Positions 1-8,337 of a DNA stretch of 64,000 nt are shown here, one piece after another (position 1 is the first letter of the stretch; every line of letters starts with the position of its first letter). Position numbers and translations under genes: made by a program. The stretch comes from Lichenibacterium dinghuense (lineage in GTDB: Bacteria > Pseudomonadota > Alphaproteobacteria > Rhizobiales > Beijerinckiaceae). The stretch is taken from positions 1-64,000 of the forward strand of contig NZ_JAJLMN010000001.1 in assembly GCF_021730615.1 (NCBI RefSeq), given 5' to 3'. The notes below the pieces were generated by a model. That model was not told the DNA's origin, searched no databases, and worked only from the letters and a program-made list of their open reading frames with translations.

Positions 1-1
1 C

Positions 2-934
2 GCCGTCGCGGAACTCGTGGCCTACGGGCGCGAGCGCCGCGCCTGGCTGGCCTTCTGCGCCGGCGTGGCCCATGCCGAGGCTGTGCGCGACGCCGTGCGG
101 CGCCGAGGCTTCACCTGCGAGAGCGTGTCGGGCGGCACGCCGAAGCGCGAACGCACCCGCATCGTGGCGGAGTTCCGGGCGGGCAAACTGCGCTGCCTCA
201 CCTCGGTCGGCGTGCTGGCGACCGGCTTCAACGTGCCCGAAGTCGACCTCGTGGCGCTGCTGCGCCCGACGCAGAGCACGGGGCTCTACGTTCAGCAGGT
301 CGGACGCGCGCTCCGCCGCGCGCCCGGCAAGGCGGACGCGCTGGTGCTCGACTACGCGGGCCTCGTGCGGATGCACGGTCCGGTCGACATCGTCACGGCG
401 CGCACGGCCGCGGCGGTGCGCGGGCGCGAGGACGAGGTGCGGGCCAAGCCCTGCCCGGACTGCGGCGTGCTGATCCCCATGAACGCCTCGACCTGCGAGG
501 CCTGCTGGGTGGAGCCCGAGGCGGGCGAGCCGCCGCACGGCGAGGAAGCCGAGGACGCGCTGCCGATCCTGTCCGACCAGCTGCCGCCCGAGCGCCGACC
601 CGTGTGGCACCCGGTGCCGGACTGGCGCTTCGAATTCGCCGCGCCCGGCTCCGGGCGGAGCGGCATCGACCTCGTCTTCGCCTGCGAGGGGGGCGCCGTG
701 CGGGTGCGGCTCCACCCGGAGGAAAGCGGCTACCTGCGCCAGAAGGCGGTGGGCTGGTGGCGCGGGCTCGGCGGGGGCGGGGACGCGCCGATGACCGCGG
801 TGGAACTCGTCGAGCGCAGCCAGGAACTCGTGCGACCGAGCGCCGTTCGGGTTCGCGCCGCCGGCCTATCCGAGCAGGTCGAGTGCCGCTGGCCGGACGG
901 GCGGGTGTTCGCGGACTTGCGCCGGGCGGGATGA
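2..934 (+). CDS. DEAD/DEAH-type helicase, C-terminal part (cut by window edge)
   Basis: The reading frame is open to the left edge, so the N-terminal ATPase lobe lies outside the window. What remains is a superfamily 2 helicase C-terminal lobe. It has a motif V-like TSVGVLATGFNVPEVD and a motif VI-like YVQQVGRALRRAPGK with its arginine fingers. After it comes a small zinc-ribbon candidate, C-x2-C-x10-C-x2-C (CPDC...CEAC), and about 140 unassigned residues. SF2 enzymes of this type unwind or translocate on nucleic acid using ATP. The specific role cannot be set without the missing half. A GTG near position 17 is only an internal codon. Confidence 0.8.
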   Translation, partial: AVAELVAYGRERRAWLAFCAGVAHAEAVRDAVRRRGFTCESVSGGTPKRERTRIVAEFRAGKLRCLTSVGVLATGFNVPEVDLVALLRPTQSTGLYVQQVGRALRRAPGKADALVLDYAGLVRMHGPVDIVTARTAAAVRGREDEVRAKPCPDCGVLIPMNASTCEACWVEPEAGEPPHGEEAEDALPILSDQLPPERRPVWHPVPDWRFEFAAPGSGRSGIDLVFACEGGAVRVRLHPEESGYLRQKAVGWWRGLGGGGDAPMTAVELVERSQELVRPSAVRVRAAGLSEQVECRWPDGRVFADLRRAG

Positions 935-1270
935 GGAACATACGCGGCGTGATGTCCCGGCATCGCCGTGCGGGGCACCCTCACGGCGCCGCGACATGAC
1001 GCTCAAAACGATCGCCGACCGCATCGACGAGCAGGCCGCCACTCTGACCCCCGACGCCGCCTGACGCCCGTCAGAAGATTGCGGTGAGCACCCATCGACC
1101 CTCACCACCTTGACGGATGTGCTCCCCCCGCGGATCTGGGCATCCCGCGGCGTACGACCCATGGAAGGCAGAACGGGTCGACCCGGTTCAGATCACTGTG
1201 GCTGGTGCGCGCTGGGAGTGTTCGATCCCCCACGCCCTCGCGAGCGGGGCATTTCGAGTCTCGTGGCATG
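935..1270. other. Intergenic stretch without a convincing gene
   Basis: The stretch holds a 22-codon open frame at 996..1064 with no recognisable similarity or clear ribosome binding site. It also holds a possible hairpin at 1083..1106 (GGTGAG paired with CTCACC, 12-base loop). The hairpin lies downstream of the minus-strand tRNA but has no T-tract. Nothing else can be supported. Confidence 0.5.
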
Positions 1271-1357
1271 TGGTGCGGGCGACGGGGGTCGAACCCGTAA
1301 GTCTCTACAGACGTTGGATTTTAAGTCCAATGCGTATGCCAATTCCGCCACGCCCGC
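1271..1357 (-). tRNA. tRNA-Leu (anticodon UAA)
   Basis: On the minus strand the acceptor arm GCGGGCG pairs with CGCCCGC, followed by discriminator A and an encoded CCA (plus-strand 1271..1273). The anticodon stem is TTGGA/TCCAA around the loop CTTAAAA, giving anticodon UAA, which reads UUA leucine codons. The T arm GGGTTCGACCCC is canonical, and there is a long variable arm as expected for class II tRNA-Leu. The total of 87 bases including CCA is normal. Recombinase and transposase relics lie on its 5' side. Confidence 0.95.
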
Positions 1358-1557
1358 GGTCACGACGTGGCGGTTTCGGTCACAGTGTCCGGGCCCCGTC
1401 ACAGCCGGTCACGAGTGGTAGACCGGAGGACACTTTGTGTCTACCGGCCCGACCCGTCGTCGAAGCCGGCGGGGACGGGGAGCCCCGCCCCGACGAGGGC
1501 GAAGACGATGCCGGCGATCTGCCCGACCGCTTCCCCAAGATTCGAAGTAGGCCCGGA

Positions 1558-1668
1558 TCACGCCGCAGCGTCCAGGACCGACGCCGGGTAGCGCATGACG
1601 ATGGGGAGGGCGCCCCCTTTCTGGATGATGCGGGACGCGCACGTGTGGCGGCAGACGTAGGGGTGAAC
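1558..1668 (-). pseudogene. Tyrosine recombinase (phage integrase) C-terminal remnant
   Basis: On the minus strand this translates to HPYVCRHTCASRIIQKG followed by ALPIVMRYPASVLDAA. The first part resembles box II of tyrosine recombinases (H-x-x-R-H-T-x-A-S-x-L/I-I-x-x-G). The second resembles the tail around MRYAHL...LxxA. The roughly 15 residues normally between them, LGH and its surroundings, are missing, and the sequence before the histidine shows no integrase similarity. I infer a deleted, non-functional relic. Its position beside a tRNA fits a former integrated element, although it sits on the 5' side of the tRNA rather than the usual 3' side. Confidence 0.55.
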
Positions 1669-1858
1669 CGCGCCGGATACTGACGATACGCCTGATCTTG
1701 CGAGGCTGGAGCCATGACGAAGCGCCACCCATTCCCCCCGAGATCCGCGAGCGCGAGGTCTGGATGGTGCAGGAGCATCAGGGCGAGAGCACAGCGCTCG
1801 ACACGCGGCCATCCGGTCGCTCGCCTTCAAGATCGGCTGTACGGGGGGAAGCCCTGCG

Positions 1859-2290
1859 GGACCGGATCGTGGCCGCATCGAGACGCGACAGCTCGCCGTC
1901 AGCCGCGAATGCGTGGCCCATCTCGGCTGGCTCGGCACGGCCCAGGTATGCCGGATCGAGCGGACCCGTGTGTGCGCCGGTCCGATCAGGCACGAGATCG
2001 GCTCTGCGATCGCGAGCCTGTCGCCCGAGCAGGCCGACCCCGACGCCTCGCTGGCCCTTTGGCGCGGTCACTGGATGATGGAGAACAGCCTGCACTGGCG
2101 ACGGCCCGTCACTTGGCTCGACGACCGCAGCCCCGATCGATCAGGGCGGCCCCCCGCACCATGCCGATCCTCGGGAACGCGTTGCTCGACGTCGTCCGTG
2201 ACACCGCCGACCCGACCACCCAGATCCGCGAGGCTTTCGCCGAGGACAGGCTCGCGCCCTTATCGTCGCTCGAAGAGGCAATCTTCGAAT
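1859..2290 (+). pseudogene. Degenerate DDE transposase remnant (ISAs1-like)
   Basis: One frame (about 1862..2130) reads GRIETRQLAVSRECVAHLGWL, then AQVCRIERTR, then SPEQADP, then LALWRGHWMMENSLHW. This matches the C-terminal third of ISAs1-type transposases, where a WRGHWxIENxLHW motif carries the catalytic glutamate. Shortly after, the match moves to another frame (about 2143..2290), which reads APRTMPILGNALLDVV. That resembles the tail helix segment of the same family. The frame change, the missing N-terminal catalytic aspartates and the lack of terminal repeats show a dead fragment. Family assignment is from motif memory, not a search. Confidence 0.6.
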
Positions 2291-2385
2291 GGCCCAGAGA
2301 AGCGTCGTGCGGCGCCTTGGCGCGCCGCCGCGTTCGGCGTAGGTCCGTGGATCGACTGACCCAGCCCAGCCCCGGATTCGCCCCG

Positions 2386-3498
2386 ATGTCCTCACCCGCG
2401 GATCCCGCGCCGGGCCTCCTCGCCGCCCACCAGATCCAGGCCTTGCGCGACGCGGGCGCGATCCGCTCCGCGCTGCCCGCGGACGGTGCCGCTCCCGTGC
2501 TGCAGCCGGCGAGCCTCGACCTGAGACTCGGCCGCCGCGCCTGGCGGGTGCGGGCGAGCTTCCTGCCGGGGCGGAGCCGCACGGTGCTCGACGGCATGGC
2601 GGCGCAGCAGGCCGACGAACTCGACCTCGAACGCGGCGTGATCCTGGAGCCCGGCACCGTGACGGTGGTGGAGCTCGACGACCGGCTCGCCCTGCCCCCC
2701 GGCCTGCGCGCCTCGGCCAACCCGAAGAGCTCGACCGGGCGCATCGACGTCTTCACCCGCGTGATCGCCGACCGGGCGCGCCGCTTCGACACGATCGAGC
2801 CGGGCTACGCGGGGCCGCTCTACGCCGAAGTGTCGCCGCGCACCTTCCCGGTGCGGGTGCGGGCGGGCTCGCGCCTGTCGCAGATCCGCTTCACGGCGGG
2901 CGACGCCCGCCTCGACGACGCCGGCCACCGCGCCCTCCACGCCGCCGAGCCGCTGGTCGCCGGGGCCGAGCCGGTGATCGCGGAAGGCGTCGCGGTGTCG
3001 ATCGACCTCGCCGGCTTCGACGCGTCGGGCCTCGTCGGTTACCGCGCCAAGCGCCACACGGGCGTCATCGACGTCGACCTCGTCGACGCGCTCGACCCCT
3101 CCGACTATTGGGAGGCGATCCATGTCCGGGCGAGGCGCGAGCTGATCCTCGACCCCGGCGAGTTCTATCTCCTGGCGTCGAAGGAGGCCGTGCGCGTGCC
3201 GCCGGGCCACGCCGCCGAGATGACGCCCTTCGACCCGCTCGTCGGCGAGTTCCGCGTCCACTACGCCGGCTTCTTCGATCCCGGCTTCGGCTGCGCGGAG
3301 GTCGGCGGCGCGGGTTCGCGCGCCGTGCTGGAGGTGCGCTCGCGCGACGTGCCCTTCGTGCTGGAGGACGGGCAGATCGTGGGCCGCCTCGTCTACGAGC
3401 GCATGTCCGAGCCGCCGCGCACGCTCTACGGCGCCGTGGCGGGGTCGAACTATCAGGCACAGGGGCTGAAGCTGTCGAAGCACTTCAGGAAGGGGTGA
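2386..3498 (+). CDS. dcd: dCTP deaminase (2'-deoxycytidine 5'-triphosphate deaminase), long form
   Basis: The enzyme makes dUTP from dCTP for thymidylate synthesis. At 370 residues it is about twice the size of the E. coli enzyme and contains two dUTPase/DCD-like halves. The first carries NPKSSTGRIDVFTRV and the segment YAGPLYAEVSPRTFPVRV. The second carries HTGVIDVDLVD and AGFFDPGFG followed by EVGGAGSRAVLEV. This tandem form is known in alphaproteobacteria. The ATG at 2386 is chosen because the frame upstream of it is transposase relic and not family-like. Which half is catalytic cannot be told by eye. No close operon partner is present. Confidence 0.88.
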   Translation: MSSPADPAPGLLAAHQIQALRDAGAIRSALPADGAAPVLQPASLDLRLGRRAWRVRASFLPGRSRTVLDGMAAQQADELDLERGVILEPGTVTVVELDDRLALPPGLRASANPKSSTGRIDVFTRVIADRARRFDTIEPGYAGPLYAEVSPRTFPVRVRAGSRLSQIRFTAGDARLDDAGHRALHAAEPLVAGAEPVIAEGVAVSIDLAGFDASGLVGYRAKRHTGVIDVDLVDALDPSDYWEAIHVRARRELILDPGEFYLLASKEAVRVPPGHAAEMTPFDPLVGEFRVHYAGFFDPGFGCAEVGGAGSRAVLEVRSRDVPFVLEDGQIVGRLVYERMSEPPRTLYGAVAGSNYQAQGLKLSKHFRKG

Positions 3499-3625
3499 CA
3501 GCCCCGCCCTCCGTCAGCGCGAGCGCGGCGACGCGATCCAGGGCGACGGCTCGGCCGAGCGGGACGCAGGTGGTCCCGCACCACGGCCGGATCGCGTCGC
3601 TCCGCTCACGGTGCGGAGCAGCGGG

Positions 3626-4393
3626 TCACGCCCCTCGCGCGTGCCCGGCCGGGCACAGGTCGAGCAGCGGGCAGCGGCCGCAGGCGGGTGAGCGGAAGCG
3701 GCAGGTCTTCTGCCCGTGCAGCATCAGCAGTTCGTGGTCGTCGTACAGGTCCTGCGCCGAATAGTCGGCGGGCAGCAGCGCGCGGAGCGCGTCGTGGGCC
3801 GGGCCGACGTCGACCTTGGGGCCGATCAGCCCGAGCCGCTGCGCGACGCGGTGGTGGTGGCTGTCGACGGGGAGCGCCGGCATGCGCAGCGTCGAGAAGG
3901 ACAGCACGGCCGCGCTGGTCTTCGGCCCGACGCCGGGGATGGCGGCCAGCCACGCCCGCGCGGCTTCCGGCTCCATGTCGGCCAGGAAATCGAGCGTCAG
4001 GGCGCCGTGGCGATCCCGCACGTCGCGCAGCACCTGCTGGATCCGGGGAGCTTTGGCCTCGGGCCAGGTGACGCCGGCGATCAGCGCCTCGACCTCGGCG
4101 GTGTCGGCGTCGATCAACTCCGCCCAGTCCGGGAAGCGCCCCCGCAGCGCCTTGAAGGCCCGCCCCGATTCCGCGTTGCGGGTGCGGTGCGACAGCAGCG
4201 AGGACACGAGCTCGCTCAGCGGGTCGAGGCTGTGGAAATAGGGGATCGGCAGGCCGAACACCTCGCCGAGCCGCCGATGGACCTCCAGTGCTTTCAGGCG
4301 CAGCTCGTCCGACGGTCGCGGCAGGCCGCGGCGGGCGGGCTTGGCCCGGCTCGGGCGCGCGGCGACGGGGGCGTGGTCGAAGAGCTGCGGCAT
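3626..4393 (-). CDS. Endonuclease III-like HhH-GPD DNA glycosylase with 4Fe-4S cluster
   Basis: This 255-residue protein belongs to the endonuclease III superfamily, which removes damaged bases and may cut at abasic sites. The helix-hairpin-helix IPGVGPKTS carries the catalytic-type lysine, K158. The aspartate D177 lies in PVDSHHHRV. The C-terminus has the iron-sulfur signature C231-x6-C238-x2-C241-x5-C247. Both catalytic residues are kept, so lyase activity is plausible. The N-terminal 30 residues are basic and poorly conserved. It could be the main Nth or a paralogue, because the LLSHRTRN segment differs from the LSAQATD of classical Nth. It stands alone, 71 bases downstream of hisG. Confidence 0.82.
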   Translation of the reverse strand: MPQLFDHAPVAARPSRAKPARRGLPRPSDELRLKALEVHRRLGEVFGLPIPYFHSLDPLSELVSSLLSHRTRNAESGRAFKALRGRFPDWAELIDADTAEVEALIAGVTWPEAKAPRIQQVLRDVRDRHGALTLDFLADMEPEAARAWLAAIPGVGPKTSAAVLSFSTLRMPALPVDSHHHRVAQRLGLIGPKVDVGPAHDALRALLPADYSAQDLYDDHELLMLHGQKTCRFRSPACGRCPLLDLCPAGHARGA

Positions 4394-4464
4394 GGGGAGC
4401 GAATCCGCCCCGCCCCGGCCGGTTCCACCCTGCGACTCACCGACTCAGGACGGACCGGGGACAG

Positions 4465-5436
4465 CTATCCGAGCCGGCCCGCCAGCGCCTCGTAGAGCGG
4501 GTTCCTCGCCGCGAACACGTAGTCGAGCGGCAGCACCGCCACCTCGGCGGCGCCCTGCCCGATGAGCCAGTCGGCGATGTCCGGCACGCGGGCCTTGGGC
4601 CCGTGCAGGACGAGGCGCCCGTCCTCGCGGCCGACCAGCGCGGCGCCGAACGCGTCCAGAGCGCCGGCCTCGATGGCGGGCGCGCCGTCCGGAAAGGCCG
4701 CGCGCAGCTCGCGCGTCGTGCGCGCCCGCTCCTCGGCGGCGATGCGGCCGAGGAGGGCCCGCGCGATGGCCCGGTGCTCGTCGCTCCAGTCGGCGGCGAG
4801 CGACGCGACCAAGTTGGCTTCCGAGCGCAGCATCACGCCGTCGTCGAGCACCTTGAGGGCGTTGGCCTGCAGGGTCGCGCCCGTCGTGGTGATGTCGACG
4901 ATCAGCTCCGCGCCGCCGGCCGCCGGCGCGCCCTCGGTGGCGCCGAGGCTTTCCACGATGCGGTAGTCGGTGACGCCGCGCTCGGCGAAGAAGCGGCGCG
5001 TGAGGTTCACGTATTTGGTGGCGACGCGCATGCGCCGGCCGCGCCGTGCGTGGAAGCTCGCCGCCACGTCCTCGAGGTCCGCCACCGTGCGCACGTCGAT
5101 CCAGGCGCGCGGCACGGCCACCACGACGTCGGCGTTGCCGAAGCCGAGCCGCGACAGGAAGGCCACAGAGGCGTCGGCGTCCGGGATCGACTCGCGCAGC
5201 ACGTCCTCGCCGGCCACGCCGAGGTGGGCGGAGCCGTCGGCCACGTGGGACACGATCTCGGACACGGGCAGGAAGGCCACCTCCAGCCCGTCGACGCCCG
5301 CGAGCCGGCCGCGATAGTCGCGGCTGCCGCCGCCCTGGACGAGCTTCAGGCCTGCGCGCGCGAAGAACGCGAAGGCGTTCTCCTGCAGCCGCCCCTTGGA
5401 CGGCACGGCGAGGACGAAGGGTTTGGCGGCGCTCAC
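4465..5436 (-). CDS. hisG: ATP phosphoribosyltransferase catalytic subunit
   Basis: It catalyses the first step of histidine synthesis, joining ATP and PRPP. The 323-residue product has the HisG start [10 protein letters not shown], a central [13 protein letters not shown] segment and the PRPP-binding loop [14 protein letters not shown]. The GTG start at 5436 overlaps the hisZ stop by four bases, which indicates translational coupling. The protein is longer than short-form HisG (about 220-230 residues) that normally needs HisZ. Its C-terminal 90 residues include [13 protein letters not shown] and [11 protein letters not shown], which look like a diverged HisG regulatory segment. This longer type with HisZ is, as I recall, usual in Bradyrhizobium and Methylobacterium relatives. 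Confidence 0.93.
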   Translation of the reverse strand: MSAAKPFVLAVPSKGRLQENAFAFFARAGLKLVQGGGSRDYRGRLAGVDGLEVAFLPVSEIVSHVADGSAHLGVAGEDVLRESIPDADASVAFLSRLGFGNADVVVAVPRAWIDVRTVADLEDVAASFHARRGRRMRVATKYVNLTRRFFAERGVTDYRIVESLGATEGAPAAGGAELIVDITTTGATLQANALKVLDDGVMLRSEANLVASLAADWSDEHRAIARALLGRIAAEERARTTRELRAAFPDGAPAIEAGALDAFGAALVGREDGRLVLHGPKARVPDIADWLIGQGAAEVAVLPLDYVFAARNPLYEALAGRLG

Positions 5437-6557
5437 GCTTCCGTCTCCGAATCCAGGCGGTCGATCCAGATCGCCGCACCCACGGCGGGGATCGGCGCCG
5501 GGCTGCCGAGCGCGCCGCACAGCCGGTCGTAGCGCCCGCCGCCGATCACCGGCCCGTCGGCATGCGCCCCGTGCGCCTCGAAGACGAAGCCCGTGTAATA
5601 GTCGAGGTTGCGCGCGAAGGCGGTGCTGAAGCCGAGGCGCGACAGGTCCACGCCCTGCGCCGCGATGAAGCCGATGCGCTCGTCGAGGAGGTCGAGCGCG
5701 GCGCCGAGGTCGAGCCCGGCGTCGTCGGCCAGGGCGCGGAGCTGGCCGGACGCGCGGTCCGGGTCGCCCGCGACGGCGAAGAAGGCGTCGAGCAGCTGCC
5801 GGCGCTCGTCGCCGACGTCCGGGGCGGCGCCCTGCGCCACTTGGCTGAGGAAGCGGTCGGCGATCTCGCCGACGGAGCGCCCGCCCACCGCCGTGATGCC
5901 GGCGATCGACAGGAGGTCGGTGACGAGCGCGTGGGCGTCCTTGTTGTCGGCGCCGGCCAGGGCGGCGAGCAGGCCGGAATGTTCGCCGCGCCGCGCCGGG
6001 GCGCCGCGCAGGGCGGCGTCGAGCCCCTGCCCGCGTTCCAGCCCGCGCTTCACGCGCCGCTGCCACAGCGGCGGCAGGTCCACCGCGTCGAGCACCGCCG
6101 CGACGAGCCCGGCGTCGCCGAGCGACACGGTCTCGAGCCGCGTGCCCGAGCGCTCGACCGCGTCGAGCGACAGGGCCAGCACCTCGGCGTCGGCGGCGGC
6201 GAGGTCGGTGCGGCCGAAGCTCTCCAACCCCGCCTGGCGGAGCTCGCCGGGCCCGCCCGCCCGCATGCGGAACACCGGGCCGAAGTAGCTGTAGGCCGCC
6301 GGGCGGCCGGCGGCCGCGGAGGCCAGGTAGGCGCGGGCCGCGGGGATCGTGAATTCGGGGCGGAGGCACAGCTCGCGGCCCGCGGCGTCCGCCGTGAGGT
6401 ACAAGCGCGCGCGGATGTCCTCGCCGCCGAGGTCGAGGAACGTGCCGGCGTCGTGCAGGAGCGGCGGATCGATCGGGTCGTAGCCCGCCGCGACGAGGTG
6501 CTGGAGGAGGGCCGCTCCCGCTCGTGCGCGCGCCGGCCCCGGCCCTTCTGTGGTCAC
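5433..6557 (-). CDS. hisZ: ATP phosphoribosyltransferase regulatory subunit
   Basis: The 374-residue protein resembles class II histidyl-tRNA synthetase. It has a motif 2-like region with [16 protein letters not shown] and YFGPVFRMR, and a late segment [16 protein letters not shown] followed by GGGRYDRL. It lacks the C-terminal anticodon-binding domain of true HisRS. HisZ has no synthetase activity; it binds HisG and gives histidine feedback control. It is the first gene of the hisZ-hisG pair. The spacing to the zinc transporter gene behind it is 91 bases, so the pair probably has its own promoter there, though no clear one was picked out. Confidence 0.93.
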   Translation of the reverse strand: MTTEGPGPARARAGAALLQHLVAAGYDPIDPPLLHDAGTFLDLGGEDIRARLYLTADAAGRELCLRPEFTIPAARAYLASAAAGRPAAYSYFGPVFRMRAGGPGELRQAGLESFGRTDLAAADAEVLALSLDAVERSGTRLETVSLGDAGLVAAVLDAVDLPPLWQRRVKRGLERGQGLDAALRGAPARRGEHSGLLAALAGADNKDAHALVTDLLSIAGITAVGGRSVGEIADRFLSQVAQGAAPDVGDERRQLLDAFFAVAGDPDRASGQLRALADDAGLDLGAALDLLDERIGFIAAQGVDLSRLGFSTAFARNLDYYTGFVFEAHGAHADGPVIGGGRYDRLCGALGSPAPIPAVGAAIWIDRLDSETEA

Positions 6558-6648
6558 GATCCCATCCCGCGGTTCATCGACGCCGCCACCCTTAGCGACC
6601 CCGGCCCGGCGAGGCGACCCGTTTCGCGCGCGAGGGTGAACACGGCCG

Positions 6649-7512
6649 TCAGGCGGAGGCCCGCGGAGCCGGCGCTCCGCCCGGCCCCGCCGACGCCGCG
6701 CGCCGGCGCGACAGGGCGCGCGACGCCCGCGCGGCCATCGGGGCGAAGCTCAGCCCGTAGGCGGCGGCCGACAGCGCGGTGATCCAGAAGCTCACCGGCC
6801 AGTCGGTCTGCCAGGCCAGCACGAGCCCGCCCCACGCTTCCGCGAGCGCCAGCGCGGCCGAGAGCGCGACGCCGACGCCGAAGCGCGGCGACAGGTTGCG
6901 GGCCGCCGCGGCGGGGCCGACCATCAGCGTGAAGACCAGGAGCACGCCGACGATCTGCGACGCTTCCGACACCGCCACGGCCACGATGCCGAGGAAGATC
7001 ACCGACACGCGCCGCACCGGCACGCCGCGGGCCTCCGCCAGCTCCGGCTGGAGGCTCGCGAAGAGCAGCGGCCGCGACACGGCGGCCAGCACGGCGAGCG
7101 ACAGCGCGGACAGGACCACGAGCGACAGCAGCGATTCGGGGTCGACGCCGAGCACGTTGCCGAACAGCAGCGCCGTCGCCTGCGTGGCGAAGGCGGTGTA
7201 GAAATGCAGGAACAGGAGGCCGAAGCCGAGCGCCAGCGACAGCGTCATGCCGATGGCGACGTCGCGCGCGCTGAGCCTCTCGCCGAGCGCCCCCATGGCG
7301 AGCCCGGCCGCGAGCGTGAAGCCGACGAGGCCCCAGAGCGGCGCGATGCCGACCATGATGGCGCCCGTCGCCCCGGTGAAGCCGACGTGGGCCAAGGCGT
7401 GGCCCGCGAAGGTCTGGTTGCGCAGCACCAGGAAGTAGCCGACGAGGCCGGCCAGCAGCGCCACGACGCCGCTGGCCGCGAAGGCCGTGCGCATGAAGTC
7501 ATAGGCCAGCAT
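6649..7512 (-). CDS. znuB: Zinc ABC transporter permease (ABC-3 family)
   Basis: The 287-residue integral membrane protein has about eight hydrophobic segments and the ABC-3 family pattern. This includes GHALAHVGFTG near the N-terminus and EASQIVGVLLVFTLMVGPAAAA in the C-terminal half. It forms the channel for metal released by ZnuA, driven by ZnuC. Its start overlaps the end of znuC by 14 bases, so translation is probably coupled. The C-terminal 25 residues are arginine- and proline-rich and face the cytoplasm by the usual topology. Zinc as substrate is inferred from the neighbouring Zur-type regulator; manganese cannot be excluded from sequence alone. Confidence 0.88.
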   Translation of the reverse strand: MLAYDFMRTAFAASGVVALLAGLVGYFLVLRNQTFAGHALAHVGFTGATGAIMVGIAPLWGLVGFTLAAGLAMGALGERLSARDVAIGMTLSLALGFGLLFLHFYTAFATQATALLFGNVLGVDPESLLSLVVLSALSLAVLAAVSRPLLFASLQPELAEARGVPVRRVSVIFLGIVAVAVSEASQIVGVLLVFTLMVGPAAAARNLSPRFGVGVALSAALALAEAWGGLVLAWQTDWPVSFWITALSAAAYGLSFAPMAARASRALSRRRAASAGPGGAPAPRASA

Positions 7513-8323
7513 GGTCGTGCCCTCCGCAGGCGTGTCCCTCGTGGCGGTGCGCCTCCGCCTCGGCCTCCGCGTCGCCCGCCATGACGAAGATGCGCTTGCC
7601 CATGCGCAGCACCTCGATGGGCGAGCCGTAGAGCCGCGACAGCACCGGGCCGGTGATGACCTCGTCGACGGTGCCGAGCACCGCGCGGCCGCGGCCGACG
7701 TAGAGCACGCGGTGAACCGCGCCCATCAGCGGGTTGAGCTCGTGGGCGGAGAAGATCACGCCGAACCCGAGCTCGCGCGAGAGCCGCGCCACGAGCTCCA
7801 CCACGCCGCGCTGATGCGCGGGGTCGAGCGAGATCAGCGGCTCGTCGAGCAGCAGGAGCTTGGGGCGGCCGAGCAGCGCCTGGCTGAGCAGCAGGCGCTG
7901 GCGCTCGCCGCCGCTGAGTTCGCCGAGCGGGCGGCGCGCGAGCGCCGAGGCGCCAACCGCGTCGAGCGCCCAGGCGACCTCGGCCCGGGCGGCGGCGTCG
8001 AGGCGCGGCAGACCCCAGCGATGGCCGCCGGCCGCGCCGGCGACGAAATCCCAGCCGGTCCAGCGCAGGTCGGTGGAGCCGCGCACCTGCGGCATGTAGC
8101 CGACGGCCGAACTGCCCGGCGCGGCCGGGCGCCCGTCGACCAGCACGCGGCCCGCGCGGGGCCGCACGAGGCCCAGCACGGCGCGCATCAGCGTCGTCTT
8201 GCCGGCCCCGTTGGGGCCGAGCAGCCCGACGAACTCGCCGGGCGCGATCGCGAAGCCGGCGTCGGACAGGATCGTCCGGCCGCCGAGTTCCAGCGTGACG
8301 CGCTCGAAGGCGACGAGGTCCAA
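7499..8323 (-). CDS. znuC: Zinc ABC transporter ATP-binding protein with His-rich tail
   Basis: The Walker A motif GPNGAGKTT lies at residues 36-44, the ABC signature LSGGERQRLLLSQAL in the middle, and Walker B LLLLDEP after it. The most likely start is a TTG at 8323, 15 bases after the znuA stop and preceded by GAGG. Upstream in-frame codons fall inside znuA. The frame gives 274 residues. The C-terminus ends in a histidine-rich tail, HRHEGHACGGHDHAGL, which is not part of the catalytic fold and may bind zinc. Such tails are known in some ZnuC proteins. It works with znuA and znuB in the same operon. Confidence 0.88.
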   Translation of the reverse strand: MDLVAFERVTLELGGRTILSDAGFAIAPGEFVGLLGPNGAGKTTLMRAVLGLVRPRAGRVLVDGRPAAPGSSAVGYMPQVRGSTDLRWTGWDFVAGAAGGHRWGLPRLDAAARAEVAWALDAVGASALARRPLGELSGGERQRLLLSQALLGRPKLLLLDEPLISLDPAHQRGVVELVARLSRELGFGVIFSAHELNPLMGAVHRVLYVGRGRAVLGTVDEVITGPVLSRLYGSPIEVLRMGKRIFVMAGDAEAEAEAHRHEGHACGGHDHAGL

Positions 8324-8337
8324 GGGTCGGTCGCGCC

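Noticed and set aside
996-1064. A 22-codon open frame after the helicase gene
   Set aside because: No ribosome binding site, neighbour or family pattern supports it.
1714-2385. An N-terminal extension of dcd
   Set aside because: The upstream part of the frame runs through a transposase relic and does not resemble any dCTP deaminase. The ATG at 2386 begins the family-like sequence.
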